From the NCBI GenBank assembly GCA_030673805.1, contig DAOVIH010000051.1, positions 1 through 7,589 of the forward strand: a DNA stretch of 7,589 nt, written 5' to 3'. Source of the stretch: Candidatus Bathyarchaeota archaeon. Lineage in GTDB: Archaea > Thermoproteota > Bathyarchaeia > Bathyarchaeales > Bathycorpusculaceae. Shown here piece after piece: positions 1-5,562 of the stretch. The notes beneath the pieces were generated by a model. That model was given only the letters and a program-made list of their open reading frames with translations. It searched no databases and was not told the origin of the DNA. Positions within the stretch are counted from its first letter, which is position 1. Every line of letters starts with the position of its first letter. The translations under genes and the position numbers were made by a program.

Positions 1-57
1 AAGAATTGACTCTATAAGCAAGGGGCGTTTTCAGCAAGTTTCCTCATTCAATAAAAT

Positions 58-94
58 CAAATCGCATATAATAAGATTTCCTATAGGCGATTTG
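58..94. repeat. Long imperfect inverted repeat in the left-edge intergenic region
   Basis: CAAATCGC at 58-65 is exactly complementary to GCGATTTG at 87-94. After one mismatched pair the stem continues with TATA at 67-70 against TATA at 82-85, leaving an 11-base loop. That gives 12 paired positions out of 13. It lies in bases 1-282, where I see no supportable gene on either strand. It could be a transcription terminator of a gene left of the window, an operator, or a structured RNA; the sequence does not decide. A 35-codon open stretch at 2-109 on the plus strand, ending in TAA, crosses the repeat and could be the tail of a gene cut by the edge, but nothing in it is recognisable. Confidence 0.5.
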
Positions 95-282
95 TATCAC
101 AAGAAATAATCCCTTCCAATCTCACCGATATGTTCTGTAGTGGGATTTTCGCCCAAACAAAGGCAATGTTCAAAAAACTAAGTTTTACTCGGATTCTTCC
201 AAGAGAAAAACCCGAAAAAACGGAAGATATTATCAAACTCTCGATAGAGTTAAAAGGTGAAAAAAGAGGGGTTGAGATCGTT

Positions 283-720
283 TCAGAGATAAAAGATTAC
301 GTAGGTTGCTACCCCAAATATCAAAGATACAAACCAAAGCAAAACTGTGATGTCCATAAGCCTCTTTCTTCTAGCACACGCTTTAATCTCCGATGACTTG
401 AGAAACCATGCGATGACTAAGAATATTCCTAGGATTAAGGCAACAGCCCCTGTGATTGCGTGAACCCACATTGTTTGAACCCCGGAGAAGCCGATATCAG
501 TAGTGAAGAAACCGAAGCCATCCATAAAAGCTGGGCCCATGGCCAACAGAAAAGACAAAAGATGCAGAATCACTGCGCCGCCCATAGCAAAACCGTGATT
601 TTTGAATCTACCTTTGGTCTTTAACCAGAGACCAACAAGAATGAAAAGAAAAGAGATTACTTGAAGCAGAAGATTAACGTCCGTGATGAGAACCGCACTG
701 GTGCCAAAGATTCCTGACAT
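283..720 (-). CDS. DUF420/YozB-like four-helix membrane protein
   Basis: This 145-residue integral membrane protein has predicted helices at about 10-33, 44-62, 84-107 and 122-144. The arrangement resembles the DUF420 (YozB/CtaM) family: a short basic loop KGRFKNHGFAM after helix 1 with a histidine (H42), a second histidine (H53) in helix 2, H87 at the start of helix 3, a charged cytoplasmic loop (KSSEIKACARRKR), and a last helix ending ITVLLWFVSLIFGVATY. Bacterial relatives have been linked to haem-copper oxidase maturation. That role is not supported by neighbours here, so only the family resemblance is claimed. The ATG at 718-720 is preceded by GGGTGGT (727-733) at a spacing of six, a good ribosome binding site. 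The gene lies 128 bases downstream of the modE-like gene on the same strand and probably has its own promoter, since a likely terminator lies between. Confidence 0.72.
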   Translation of the reverse strand: MSGIFGTSAVLITDVNLLLQVISFLFILVGLWLKTKGRFKNHGFAMGGAVILHLLSFLLAMGPAFMDGFGFFTTDIGFSGVQTMWVHAITGAVALILGIFLVIAWFLKSSEIKACARRKRLMDITVLLWFVSLIFGVATYVIFYL

Positions 721-752
721 GACAATACCACCCTTATGTTATGAGATTTGGT

Positions 753-793
753 AAAAAAGATTTTCCCCCATCCACATTCCAGTTTTCTGGAAT
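753..793 (-). terminator. Likely terminator of the tungstate operon: hairpin then U-tract
   Basis: ATTCCAG (776-782) and CTGGAAT (787-793) form a perfect seven-base stem around a TTTT loop. In the minus-strand transcript this hairpin is followed about 17 bases later by a run of six U (753-758). Archaeal termination depends mainly on U-tracts, so the run may be the active part. It lies after the stop of the ModE-like gene and before the start of the DUF420-like gene. An operator role for the palindrome is also possible. Confidence 0.4.
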
Positions 794-848
794 TTTGGAT
801 TTGAAACTGAGAAGCTTATAATAATGAAAGTAATGCGGATATTTGCTG

Positions 849-1403
849 TTATGTTTCCTTGGAAACCATGACTTCAGTTGATTTAATTACTGCCGAAACG
901 TGGTCGCCTTTGCTGATTTCAAGGTCTTCAACAGCTTCTCTGGTTATTAAGGCCGTAATTGTGCAAGGAACTTTAACTGAAATTTTTATTTTGGCAGCTA
1001 CATCGCCTTTTTCAACAGAGATTACTTCTCCTTTTATTCGGTTTCTCGCGCTTATTTTCACAAACAATCCCTCCCAACTTAATTCATCTTCAACAAGATC
1101 TGTCAACAATGCCTCAATTCTTGAATACTGTCTAATTAGACTTAGACTTTTTTCGGTTAGCTTGGCACCACCCCCTCCGTACATTCCGCCTTTGTAAGTC
1201 TTGATGAGAGCTTCACCTATCTTCTTCTCGGCTTCCCGAATTAGCCCCCAAGCGTACCTATATGACATACCCATTTCTTTTGCAGCCCTTCCCAAGGTGC
1301 CTTCTTCCCCCACTTTTTCTAGAAGCTTTATCGTGCCTTGCCCAAACAGATGGCTACCCTTTGTCTCAAACCACACTTTGAAAGCAGGCTTCACTTTCCC
1401 CAT
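849..1403 (-). CDS. modE: ModE-family molybdate/tungstate-responsive regulator with TOBE domain
   Basis: This is probably the regulator of the tup genes it follows. The protein (184 residues from ATG 1401-1403) begins with a LysR-like winged helix-turn-helix of the ModE type. Its markers are FKVWFETKGSHLFGQG, then GTLGRAAKEMGMSYRYAWGLI and the wing GGMYGGGGAKLT. A single TOBE/Mop oxyanion-binding domain follows, starting SARNRIKGEVISVEKGDVAAKI and ending VSAVIKSTEVMV. E. coli ModE has two Mop domains; one is usual in many archaeal members, which would bind ligand as dimers. The frame also opens at a GTG (1464-1466) inside the end of tupC, adding a lysine/asparagine-rich 21-residue leader with no ribosome binding site. 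The ATG is preferred because GGTGA lies two bases upstream and family similarity starts there. Whether it senses tungstate or molybdate cannot be read from sequence. Confidence 0.88.
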   Translation of the reverse strand: MGKVKPAFKVWFETKGSHLFGQGTIKLLEKVGEEGTLGRAAKEMGMSYRYAWGLIREAEKKIGEALIKTYKGGMYGGGGAKLTEKSLSLIRQYSRIEALLTDLVEDELSWEGLFVKISARNRIKGEVISVEKGDVAAKIKISVKVPCTITALITREAVEDLEISKGDHVSAVIKSTEVMVSKET

Positions 1404-1405
1404 CT

Positions 1406-1410
1406 TCACC
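1406..1410 (-). promoter_or_regulatory. GGTGA ribosome binding site of the modE-like gene
   Basis: GGTGA on the minus strand sits two bases before ATG 1401-1403. GGTGA pairs with the extreme 3' end of archaeal 16S rRNA, so short spacing is normal. The upstream GTG at 1464-1466 has no such site, which decides the start. The site lies downstream of the tupC stop (1450-1452). Confidence 0.5.
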
Positions 1411-1449
1411 ACTTGTTTTTTGAGTCTATTTTTGTTAACATTCTTCAGT

Positions 1450-2166
1450 TTAGAATTGGAGTTCACCGTTTATGAATCTTTTAGTATTTTCGTTTCTTGG
1501 GTTGGTGAAGAACTCTGCAGGCGTAGCCCGCTCCAGGATCCTTCCTTCGTGAATGTGAAATATTTCGTCCGCTAGTCTTTTTGCTTGATGCAGATTGTGA
1601 GTAGCTAGTATAATAACGCAATCTTTGGTCCGTCTGTTCTTAATTATCTCCTCAACTATTTTTGCGCTGCTTACATCCAAGTTGGCTGTTGGCTCGTCAA
1701 GGAGCAATATTTTCGGGTTGAGAAGAAATGCTCGAGCCAATGCAATCCTTTGTTGTTCTCCGCCTGATGTCTTCTTGGCTTTTCTCCTATCTAAGTCTCT
1801 TAATCCCACAGCCTCTAAAGCCTTGGAAACCTCGCCTGCAATCTTCTCTTTTTCTAATCCTCTGATTCTGAGCCCGAATGCTAGGTTGTCGTAGACGCTT
1901 CTGCTGAACATTACGGTTCTTTGGAAAACCAGCGTGGCAATTTTGCGTAATTCTGGCAGCCCCAATTCTTCATTGTTTATTGAAAGTGAGCCTTCGTCGG
2001 CTCGTTCGAGTCCCGCTATAGTCCTTAAGAGCGTGGTTTTTCCTGAACCATTAACGCCAAGGAGAGCGATTATGTTGTTTCCTTCTGCGTCAAAGGAAAT
2101 AGAATCGATGGCTTTCGTGTTTCCATATCTCTTTGAAACATTGTTTAGCTGAAGCTTTAAGCTCAC
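1450..2166 (-). CDS. tupC: Tungstate ABC transporter ATP-binding protein
   Basis: This is the cytoplasmic ATPase that powers tungstate import, working as a dimer against the TupB permease. All nucleotide-binding motifs are intact in 238 residues: Walker A GVNGSGKT (37-44), Q-loop Q82 in LVFQRTVMF, ABC signature TSGGEQQR (133-140), Walker B ILLLDEP (153-159) followed by TANLD, and the H-loop histidine H190 in ILATHN. The Q-loop region LVFQRTVMFSRSVYDNLAFGL is typical of TupC/phosphate-type importers. There is no C-terminal TOBE domain, unlike molybdate ModC, in keeping with TupC; ligand sensing would fall to the separate ModE-like protein. The start is GTG with GGAGGG eight bases upstream, three bases after the tupB stop, so translation is probably coupled. 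A minority of related ATPases serve other anions, but the neighbours favour tungstate. Confidence 0.9.
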   Translation of the reverse strand: MSLKLQLNNVSKRYGNTKAIDSISFDAEGNNIIALLGVNGSGKTTLLRTIAGLERADEGSLSINNEELGLPELRKIATLVFQRTVMFSRSVYDNLAFGLRIRGLEKEKIAGEVSKALEAVGLRDLDRRKAKKTSGGEQQRIALARAFLLNPKILLLDEPTANLDVSSAKIVEEIIKNRRTKDCVIILATHNLHQAKRLADEIFHIHEGRILERATPAEFFTNPRNENTKRFINGELQF

Positions 2167-2169
2167 CTC

Positions 2170-2859
2170 TTATTCCCTCCTGCAATAATTGAGTAGCAGA
2201 GTTATGGATAGGATAATAGCCATCAGTATTATGCCCAGTGCTAGGCTGAAAGCAATTTCTCCCTTAGCAGTCTCCAAGGCAATGAAAGTGGTTAACACTC
2301 TAGTCACGTTTCTTATGTTGCCGCCCACCATCATCGCAACTCCGAGTTCAGCAAACGCCCTGCTAAAAGAAGCTGTAACCGCTAGTAGAATCGCCCATAA
2401 AGCTTCACGGATTATGGCAAAATTGGTTTGGAAGGTTGAAGCTCCAAGGGTCTTAGCAAGATCACTCATTTCAACATCAGTTGAGTTTAACGCGCTACTG
2501 GTGAAGCTTACCAGGATTGGCGTAATCAAGATGGATTGGCCAATTGCTATTCCTATTGGTGTGTAAAGAAGACTCATAAATCCCAATGGCCCGCTTTGTG
2601 ACCACAAGAGAAACAGTAGCAGTCCTAGAGCTACAGTTGGTATACCTAGAAATGCGTTGGATAAACTCATTAGCAGTTTTTTCCCTGGAAAAGAGTACAA
2701 GCCTAGGGCTATGGCGATGGGTATTCCCCACAAACAAGCCAACAAAGTGGCTAGTCCAGAAACTCCTAAAGATCGCCAAACTATGGAGTAGACTTCGTGA
2801 TTTCCACTGATGATTAAGTGAAAAGCCTCTCCTAAGGCTGCCATTATGGTGTCAAACAT
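2170..2859 (-). CDS. tupB: Tungstate ABC transporter permease
   Basis: This 229-residue integral membrane protein would form the tungstate channel as a homodimer. It has the usual TupB layout: an amphipathic N-terminus with HEVYSIVWRSLGVSG, about five helices (roughly 30-53, 65-86, 100-121, 155-176 and 203-224), and the EAA-type cytoplasmic loop that docks onto the ATPase (about 130-152, EMSDLAKTLGAS followed by FAIIREAL). After the loop come the family-typical SRAFAELGVAMMVGGN and TRVLTTFIALETAKGE. Length is normal for TupB/WtpB-type permeases. The ATG at 2857-2859 has only a weak GTGAT upstream. The gene starts 67 bases after tupA ends and stops three bases before tupC begins, so the three form one transcription unit. 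Confidence 0.9.
   Translation of the reverse strand: MFDTIMAALGEAFHLIISGNHEVYSIVWRSLGVSGLATLLACLWGIPIAIALGLYSFPGKKLLMSLSNAFLGIPTVALGLLLFLLWSQSGPLGFMSLLYTPIGIAIGQSILITPILVSFTSSALNSTDVEMSDLAKTLGASTFQTNFAIIREALWAILLAVTASFSRAFAELGVAMMVGGNIRNVTRVLTTFIALETAKGEIAFSLALGIILMAIILSITLLLNYCRRE
2175..2180 (-). promoter_or_regulatory. GGAGGG ribosome binding site of tupC
   Basis: GGAGGG on the minus strand lies eight bases before the GTG at 2164-2166 and overlaps the last codons of tupB. It supports the GTG as the real tupC start. Confidence 0.65.
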
Positions 2860-2926
2860 TGCAGATCACGATTAAGGGTGTTTCTGATTGAACAACTTGA
2901 GCTTGTTTAGACAGGTTTCTTGGTTA

Positions 2927-3835
2927 CTATCTGTACAGATCGCCTTCTTGGTATCGGCATTCCTGTGGGCATTCTGTCCCATCGAAATATGCCAGTTCTT
3001 GTATCCACTGCAACATTTCAGGATTGCTTCCGCTTGCAAGCAAAGGAATGTATGGATTGAAGAGGGGACTGTCGAATTCTTCATTGCCGAAATCCGCCAG
3101 GATTTCTTGGGTTTCTTCTGAGATTAGAAAGTCTAGGAATCTAATTGAGGCGTTGAAGCTGGTTCCAGAAAGGTCGAAGTGTTTTGGATTGTTGGCTATT
3201 GCACTGTAAACGTTGAGGGTATCTTCTCCTTCTTCAACCAAGACTTCAAGTTGGATGTTGCCTTTCTTGTAGTTGTTGAGGTAGGATCCCAAATCACATA
3301 GGGTATAGGCCAATTTTTCGTCAGTTAATTTGAGGGTAGCTGTCATTCCTTGACCAGCTTCAAGGTACCAACTCTTTTCCCTCAAGTCTGAAACGCTAAA
3401 GCCTCCTGCAGTCCACAGACGCTTTTCTTTTGTGTGTGTTCCTGAATCATCGCCCCTAGATACCCATTCAACTGAACCATTCTTCCCTGCTCCTTTGATT
3501 TTGGTTAGTGCTTGAACCGGGGACAATCCATTGATGCCAACGGGGTCTTCCTTTGGGCCTACGATAACGAAGAAGTTGTAGGCTATGACCTTGCGGTTTA
3601 CCCCGTAGCCATCTTGTAAAAACTTTAGTTCGCGAGCTGGATCGTGCACCAATATCATGTCAGCATCACCTCTCATTGCGGTCTGGATAGCCAAACCAGT
3701 TCCCTGAGAAAGAAAAGCGACGTCAATGGAAGAGTGTTTCTTCTCGAACTCTGTTTCCAGTACGTCTAAAAGACCAGTTTCATAGAGGCTGGTAGTTGTT
3801 GATACTATTAGACGTTGGTTTTGGGGTTTTGCCAA
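2927..3835 (-). CDS. tupA: Tungstate ABC transporter substrate-binding protein (N-terminus uncertain)
   Basis: This is the extracytoplasmic protein that captures tungstate and delivers it to TupB. Numbered from the in-frame TTG at 3833-3835 (302 residues), it shows the TupA hallmarks RLIVSTTTSLYETGLLD (TTTS at 13-16), SQGTGLAIQTAMRGDADMI, HDPARE, and SRGDDSGTHTKE (126-137) with the oxyanion-contacting arginine. It also has KSWYLEAGQGMTATL and AYTLCDLGSY. The TTTS and SRGDxSGTH motifs point to TupA rather than WtpA or ModA. The C-terminus carries an unusual CPQEC pair. The TTG would yield a protein without signal peptide, so it is not the biological start. The same frame continues for 25 more codons that encode a hydrophobic signal segment but meets a stop at 3917-3919 before any start codon. 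The mature protein looks intact and family-length, so I call it functional unless the frame break is real. Confidence 0.88.
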   Translation of the reverse strand: MAKPQNQRLIVSTTTSLYETGLLDVLETEFEKKHSSIDVAFLSQGTGLAIQTAMRGDADMILVHDPARELKFLQDGYGVNRKVIAYNFFVIVGPKEDPVGINGLSPVQALTKIKGAGKNGSVEWVSRGDDSGTHTKEKRLWTAGGFSVSDLREKSWYLEAGQGMTATLKLTDEKLAYTLCDLGSYLNNYKKGNIQLEVLVEEGEDTLNVYSAIANNPKHFDLSGTSFNASIRFLDFLISEETQEILADFGNEEFDSPLFNPYIPLLASGSNPEMLQWIQELAYFDGTECPQECRYQEGDLYR

Positions 3836-3920
3836 CTCGAAGTATGCATAAGCGCCTATTGTTACAACAATGATTATTACTGCAATTGTTGCTATTGCTT
3901 TTGTTCTAACGTTTTTTCAC
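3836..3920 (-). other. Signal-peptide segment of tupA disrupted by an apparent +1 base in a poly-A run
   Basis: Reading upstream from the tupA frame gives 25 codons, starting VRTKAIATIAVIIIVV and ending GAYAYFE. This is a basic n-region followed by a hydrophobic stretch, as expected for a signal peptide or anchor. No ATG, GTG or TTG lies in this stretch, and TGA (3917-3919) closes it. A GTG at 3918-3920 is followed by six A; read in its own frame it hits TAG after four codons. Removing one A gives GTG AAA AAC GTT, that is M-K-N-V-R-T-K, a perfect start joined to the signal peptide. The break is therefore either a homopolymer sequencing/assembly error, a real frameshift, or slippage. AGGTGA here also resembles a ribosome binding site six bases before the GTT codon at 3908-3910, leaving a non-standard start possible. 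Confidence 0.7.
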
Positions 3921-3950
3921 CTGTGATGGAGCACTAATCTTCATTATGCA

Positions 3951-3958
3951 CATATAAA
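3951..3958 (-). promoter_or_regulatory. TATA box of the tup operon, within an ATAT-AAAC-ATAT palindrome
   Basis: On the minus strand TTTATATG lies about 25 bases before 3925-3930, so transcription would begin just upstream of the GTG at 3918-3920 and give a very short leader. The box is part of ATAT-AAAC-ATAT (3952-3963), flanked on one side by CG. The E. coli ModE operator also has CG/TATAT half-sites, so ModE binding here is conceivable, but the match is only to the AT-rich core. Confidence 0.4.
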
Positions 3959-3991
3959 CATATCGCCACTTGAAGTTTAAAAAGAGTTCGA

Positions 3992-4027
3992 GACTGGCTC
4001 CTAAACAGGAGTTCTTGATAGCCAGAC
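3992..4027. repeat. Two overlapping, mutually exclusive hairpins in the divergent intergenic region
   Basis: CTGGCT (3994-3999) pairs with AGCCAG (4020-4025), with a further G-C pair outside after one mismatch. Inside it CTCCT (3998-4002) pairs with AGGAG (4007-4011) around AAAC. The arms share two bases, so only one stem can form fully. On the plus strand a T-run follows at about 4031-4035, but no plus-strand gene precedes it. It may be an operator or a terminator-like element; function unknown. Confidence 0.35.
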
Positions 4028-4094
4028 CCTCTTTTTCATTCATTCTCTATACTGTTGGGCTGGGATGTTGAATTGAGAGTTAATATTCATAAAA

Positions 4095-4102
4095 TATAAA
4101 AA
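4095..4102 (+). promoter_or_regulatory. TATA box for the LEA14-like/four-helix gene pair
   Basis: TATAAAAA within an A-rich stretch lies about 25 bases before an expected transcription start near 4123-4126. That leaves a leader of about 20 bases to the ATG at 4146 and places GGAG (4138-4141) inside it. This excludes the in-frame TTG at 4104 as the start. Confidence 0.55.
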
Positions 4103-4145
4103 CTTGGTTATTCATGACCAAGTAGATTTGGGATGCTGGAGAAAA

Positions 4146-4682
4146 ATGGATAAAGCACGGCTACTGCTGATCTTAACCACCTTGGCCATTGCAATAGGTC
4201 CCATAGCAGGAGTTCTGATTATTTATCAGGACAACCTTGTCGACGCAGTGGTGCCTTCAGATCTAGTTGAAGCTATCAGCGACCCATTTGCTTCGGAAAC
4301 GCCCTTTGAACCTCCAACCCTAGTGGATTCACAATACGATTCGACCTCGCGAACAGCAACCTTAACCTTTAACTTCACGAATCCGCTCAACTTCGATTTA
4401 ACAATTAACTCTATGTTCTCGGATCTTGAATGCACCATTCATAAAGAGCCTCTGGGCAACTCGTCCCTTACAGAATCCGTCAGCATCCTTGCAGGCGCAA
4501 ACGCTTTTCTAACAGTTTCGGGTACATGGACTGAAGAGGCAATAAGTCACTTTCAGACTGAACATAAGGATGCAAAGACCACTAGCATAGACCTTGTTGG
4601 GTTGAAACTCAGCCTCAAAGGGATCAACCTTGAACTGAATGATCGAGTAACGATTCCGGACGTCCCAATAGCACAAGGGTGA
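4146..4682 (+). CDS. Membrane-anchored LEA14-like (WHy-type) extracellular protein
   Basis: The protein has 178 residues: a basic start MDKAR, one hydrophobic segment (about 6-27) acting as signal anchor, an acidic proline-containing linker (about 28-57), and a beta-rich domain (about 58-172). The segment TATLTFNFTNPLNFDLTINSM (70-90) carries the NP-x-x-F pattern of late-embryogenesis-abundant type 2 / WHy domains. SVSILAGANAFLTVSGTW (111-128) matches their later strand pair. The domain would face outside the cell. Such archaeal proteins have no established reaction, so no function is claimed. ATG 4146 is preferred over the in-frame TTG at 4104 because GGAG lies four bases upstream and the TATA box at 4095 makes the TTG untranscribed. 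It is followed immediately by the four-helix membrane gene, suggesting a two-component surface unit. Confidence 0.7.
   Translation: MDKARLLLILTTLAIAIGPIAGVLIIYQDNLVDAVVPSDLVEAISDPFASETPFEPPTLVDSQYDSTSRTATLTFNFTNPLNFDLTINSMFSDLECTIHKEPLGNSSLTESVSILAGANAFLTVSGTWTEEAISHFQTEHKDAKTTSIDLVGLKLSLKGINLELNDRVTIPDVPIAQG
4678..4682 (+). promoter_or_regulatory. GGTGA ribosome binding site overlapping the LEA14-like stop codon
   Basis: GGTGA includes the TGA stop (4680-4682) of the upstream gene and lies five bases before ATG 4688. It favours this ATG over the overlapping GTG at 4679-4681 and implies translational coupling of the two genes. Confidence 0.6.
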
Positions 4683-4687
4683 AACAT

Positions 4688-5284
4688 ATGAAAGAAAAGA
4701 TAAACTGGTTCGGCCTCGCCGCGGGCATCGTAATAATTGCGTTGGTGGCTGTTTCCTTTTTCATCCCTTGGTGGCAGATTTCAGCTGGAGAAAACCTTGT
4801 TGAAGCAAGGGTTTCCCCGGTGAACACTTACTTCAACTTCTTGGGGGACACCGTCACTGTTCCATTAATATCGGCTCTTAACCTAGCTAGTGTACTTTCA
4901 CTGGTCGCTGGAGGTTTGGCCATTCTCATTTATTCTTTGACACCAACCAAGTCCTACTCCAAACACCTCCTTGGTTTTTCCTACAGAAAACCTCTAATTG
5001 CTCTGTTACTTTTCGTAGGTGTTCTGTTTGCCCTAACCTTCGTAATTCAATCAGTTTTCAGTTTCCACGTTCCGCTTTACGGATCTGAAATCAGCACCTT
5101 GCCGACCACACTGACCAACGGCACAACAATAGAAGTGTCCCTTTCAGCAGAGTTCAAATGGCCATTCTGGCTAGCCGTAATGGCGGCGGGCCTTTGCATA
5201 GCGACAAGAATCTATCATAAAAAAGCCAATTTCGCTCAGGAATTTGTCTCAAATACTGTTTCTTCGACAAAGACCACTAAGTAA
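4688..5284 (+). CDS. Four-helix membrane protein of unknown function, paired with the LEA14-like gene
   Basis: I do not recognise this 198-residue protein. Hydrophobic segments lie at about 8-27, 60-84, 102-124 and 157-173. Positive residues in the short loop KSYSKHLLGFSYRK (88-101) and after the last helix (HKK, 177-179) put both termini inside. The two larger loops (28-59 and 125-156) are outside; the first begins PWW right after helix 1. The second loop contains NGT, a possible N-glycosylation site. The topology recalls claudin-like four-helix proteins, but no motif proves kinship. An overlapping GTG at 4679 would add three residues. Its start is tied to the preceding gene by the shared stop/GGTGA, so the two products probably act together at the cell surface. 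Confidence 0.72.
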   Translation: MKEKINWFGLAAGIVIIALVAVSFFIPWWQISAGENLVEARVSPVNTYFNFLGDTVTVPLISALNLASVLSLVAGGLAILIYSLTPTKSYSKHLLGFSYRKPLIALLLFVGVLFALTFVIQSVFSFHVPLYGSEISTLPTTLTNGTTIEVSLSAEFKWPFWLAVMAAGLCIATRIYHKKANFAQEFVSNTVSSTKTTK

Positions 5285-5316
5285 AGCTATAGATTTAGAA
5301 GCGGCCCGCAATTTGG

Positions 5317-5343
5317 CTAACGCTAAATGCGCTAGAGCTTTTT
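5317..5343 (+). terminator. Likely terminator of the LEA14-like/four-helix operon
   Basis: CTAaCGC (5317-5323) and GCGcTAG (5329-5335) form a six-pair stem with one mismatch around TAAAT. A run of five T follows at 5339-5343, about 30 bases after the stop at 5284. It overlaps the end of the minus-strand glycosyltransferase remnant, so it could act on plus-strand transcripts only. Confidence 0.42.
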
Positions 5344-5550
5344 GTCCATAGATTGGAGCGCTATTTCAACGTTTCTTGCATTTTTGTTCCAACTAAACGC
5401 AGTCCAAATTCTTCTTCTGGCTTTTTCCCCCAGTCTTTTCGCAAGTTTTTTGTCTCTGAGTAACTCAACAACCGTCCTCGAAAAATGTTCTAAGTTTCTC
5501 GGTTTAACCGTAATGCTTGGTGAATTGTTGAAAACTGAGATGGCAAAACT
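5332..5550 (-). pseudogene. C-terminal remnant of a GT4-type glycosyltransferase, no start codon
   Basis: On the minus strand 72 codons are open between TAA (5551-5553) and TAG (5332-5334). They read like the end of a family-4 (group 1) glycosyltransferase: SITVKPRNLEHFSRTVVELL, then RDKKLAKRLGEKARRRIWTA and FSWNKNARNVEIAL. In intact enzymes this is the stretch after the nucleotide-sugar-binding E-x7-E region (a 'VpPgDpe-la-ai..LL.d..l...lgeaar...e.fsW' pattern). The frame contains no ATG, GTG or TTG near its beginning; its only methionine is near the end. The intact metallo-hydrolase gene ends 12 bases upstream (5563), leaving no room for the catalytic N-terminal 300 or so residues. I infer a gene remnant left by deletion or rearrangement. 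Read-through expression from the hydrolase is unlikely to give a functional enzyme. Confidence 0.7.
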
Positions 5551-5562
5551 TTATAGTATTAT

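Noticed and set aside
2..109. Open stretch of 35 codons entering from the left edge
   Set aside because: It is too short to judge, resembles no family, and is crossed by the inverted repeat; kept only as a possibility in the repeat entry.
130..396. Plus-strand 88-residue open frame
   Set aside because: Its 3' third lies antisense to the end of the DUF420-like gene, there is no ribosome binding site, and the protein has no recognisable feature.
859..1575. Two long plus-strand open frames (859-1197, 1201-1575)
   Set aside because: They are antisense to modE and the end of tupC, which have clear domains and motifs.
2495..2810. Frames on both strands inside tupB (2495-2779 minus, 2586-2810 plus)
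   Set aside because: They are shadows of the permease, whose EAA loop and helices fix the coding frame.
4104..4145. TTG start 14 codons upstream for the LEA14-like gene
   Set aside because: It lies only a base or two after the TATA box, before the expected transcript start, and lacks a ribosome binding site.
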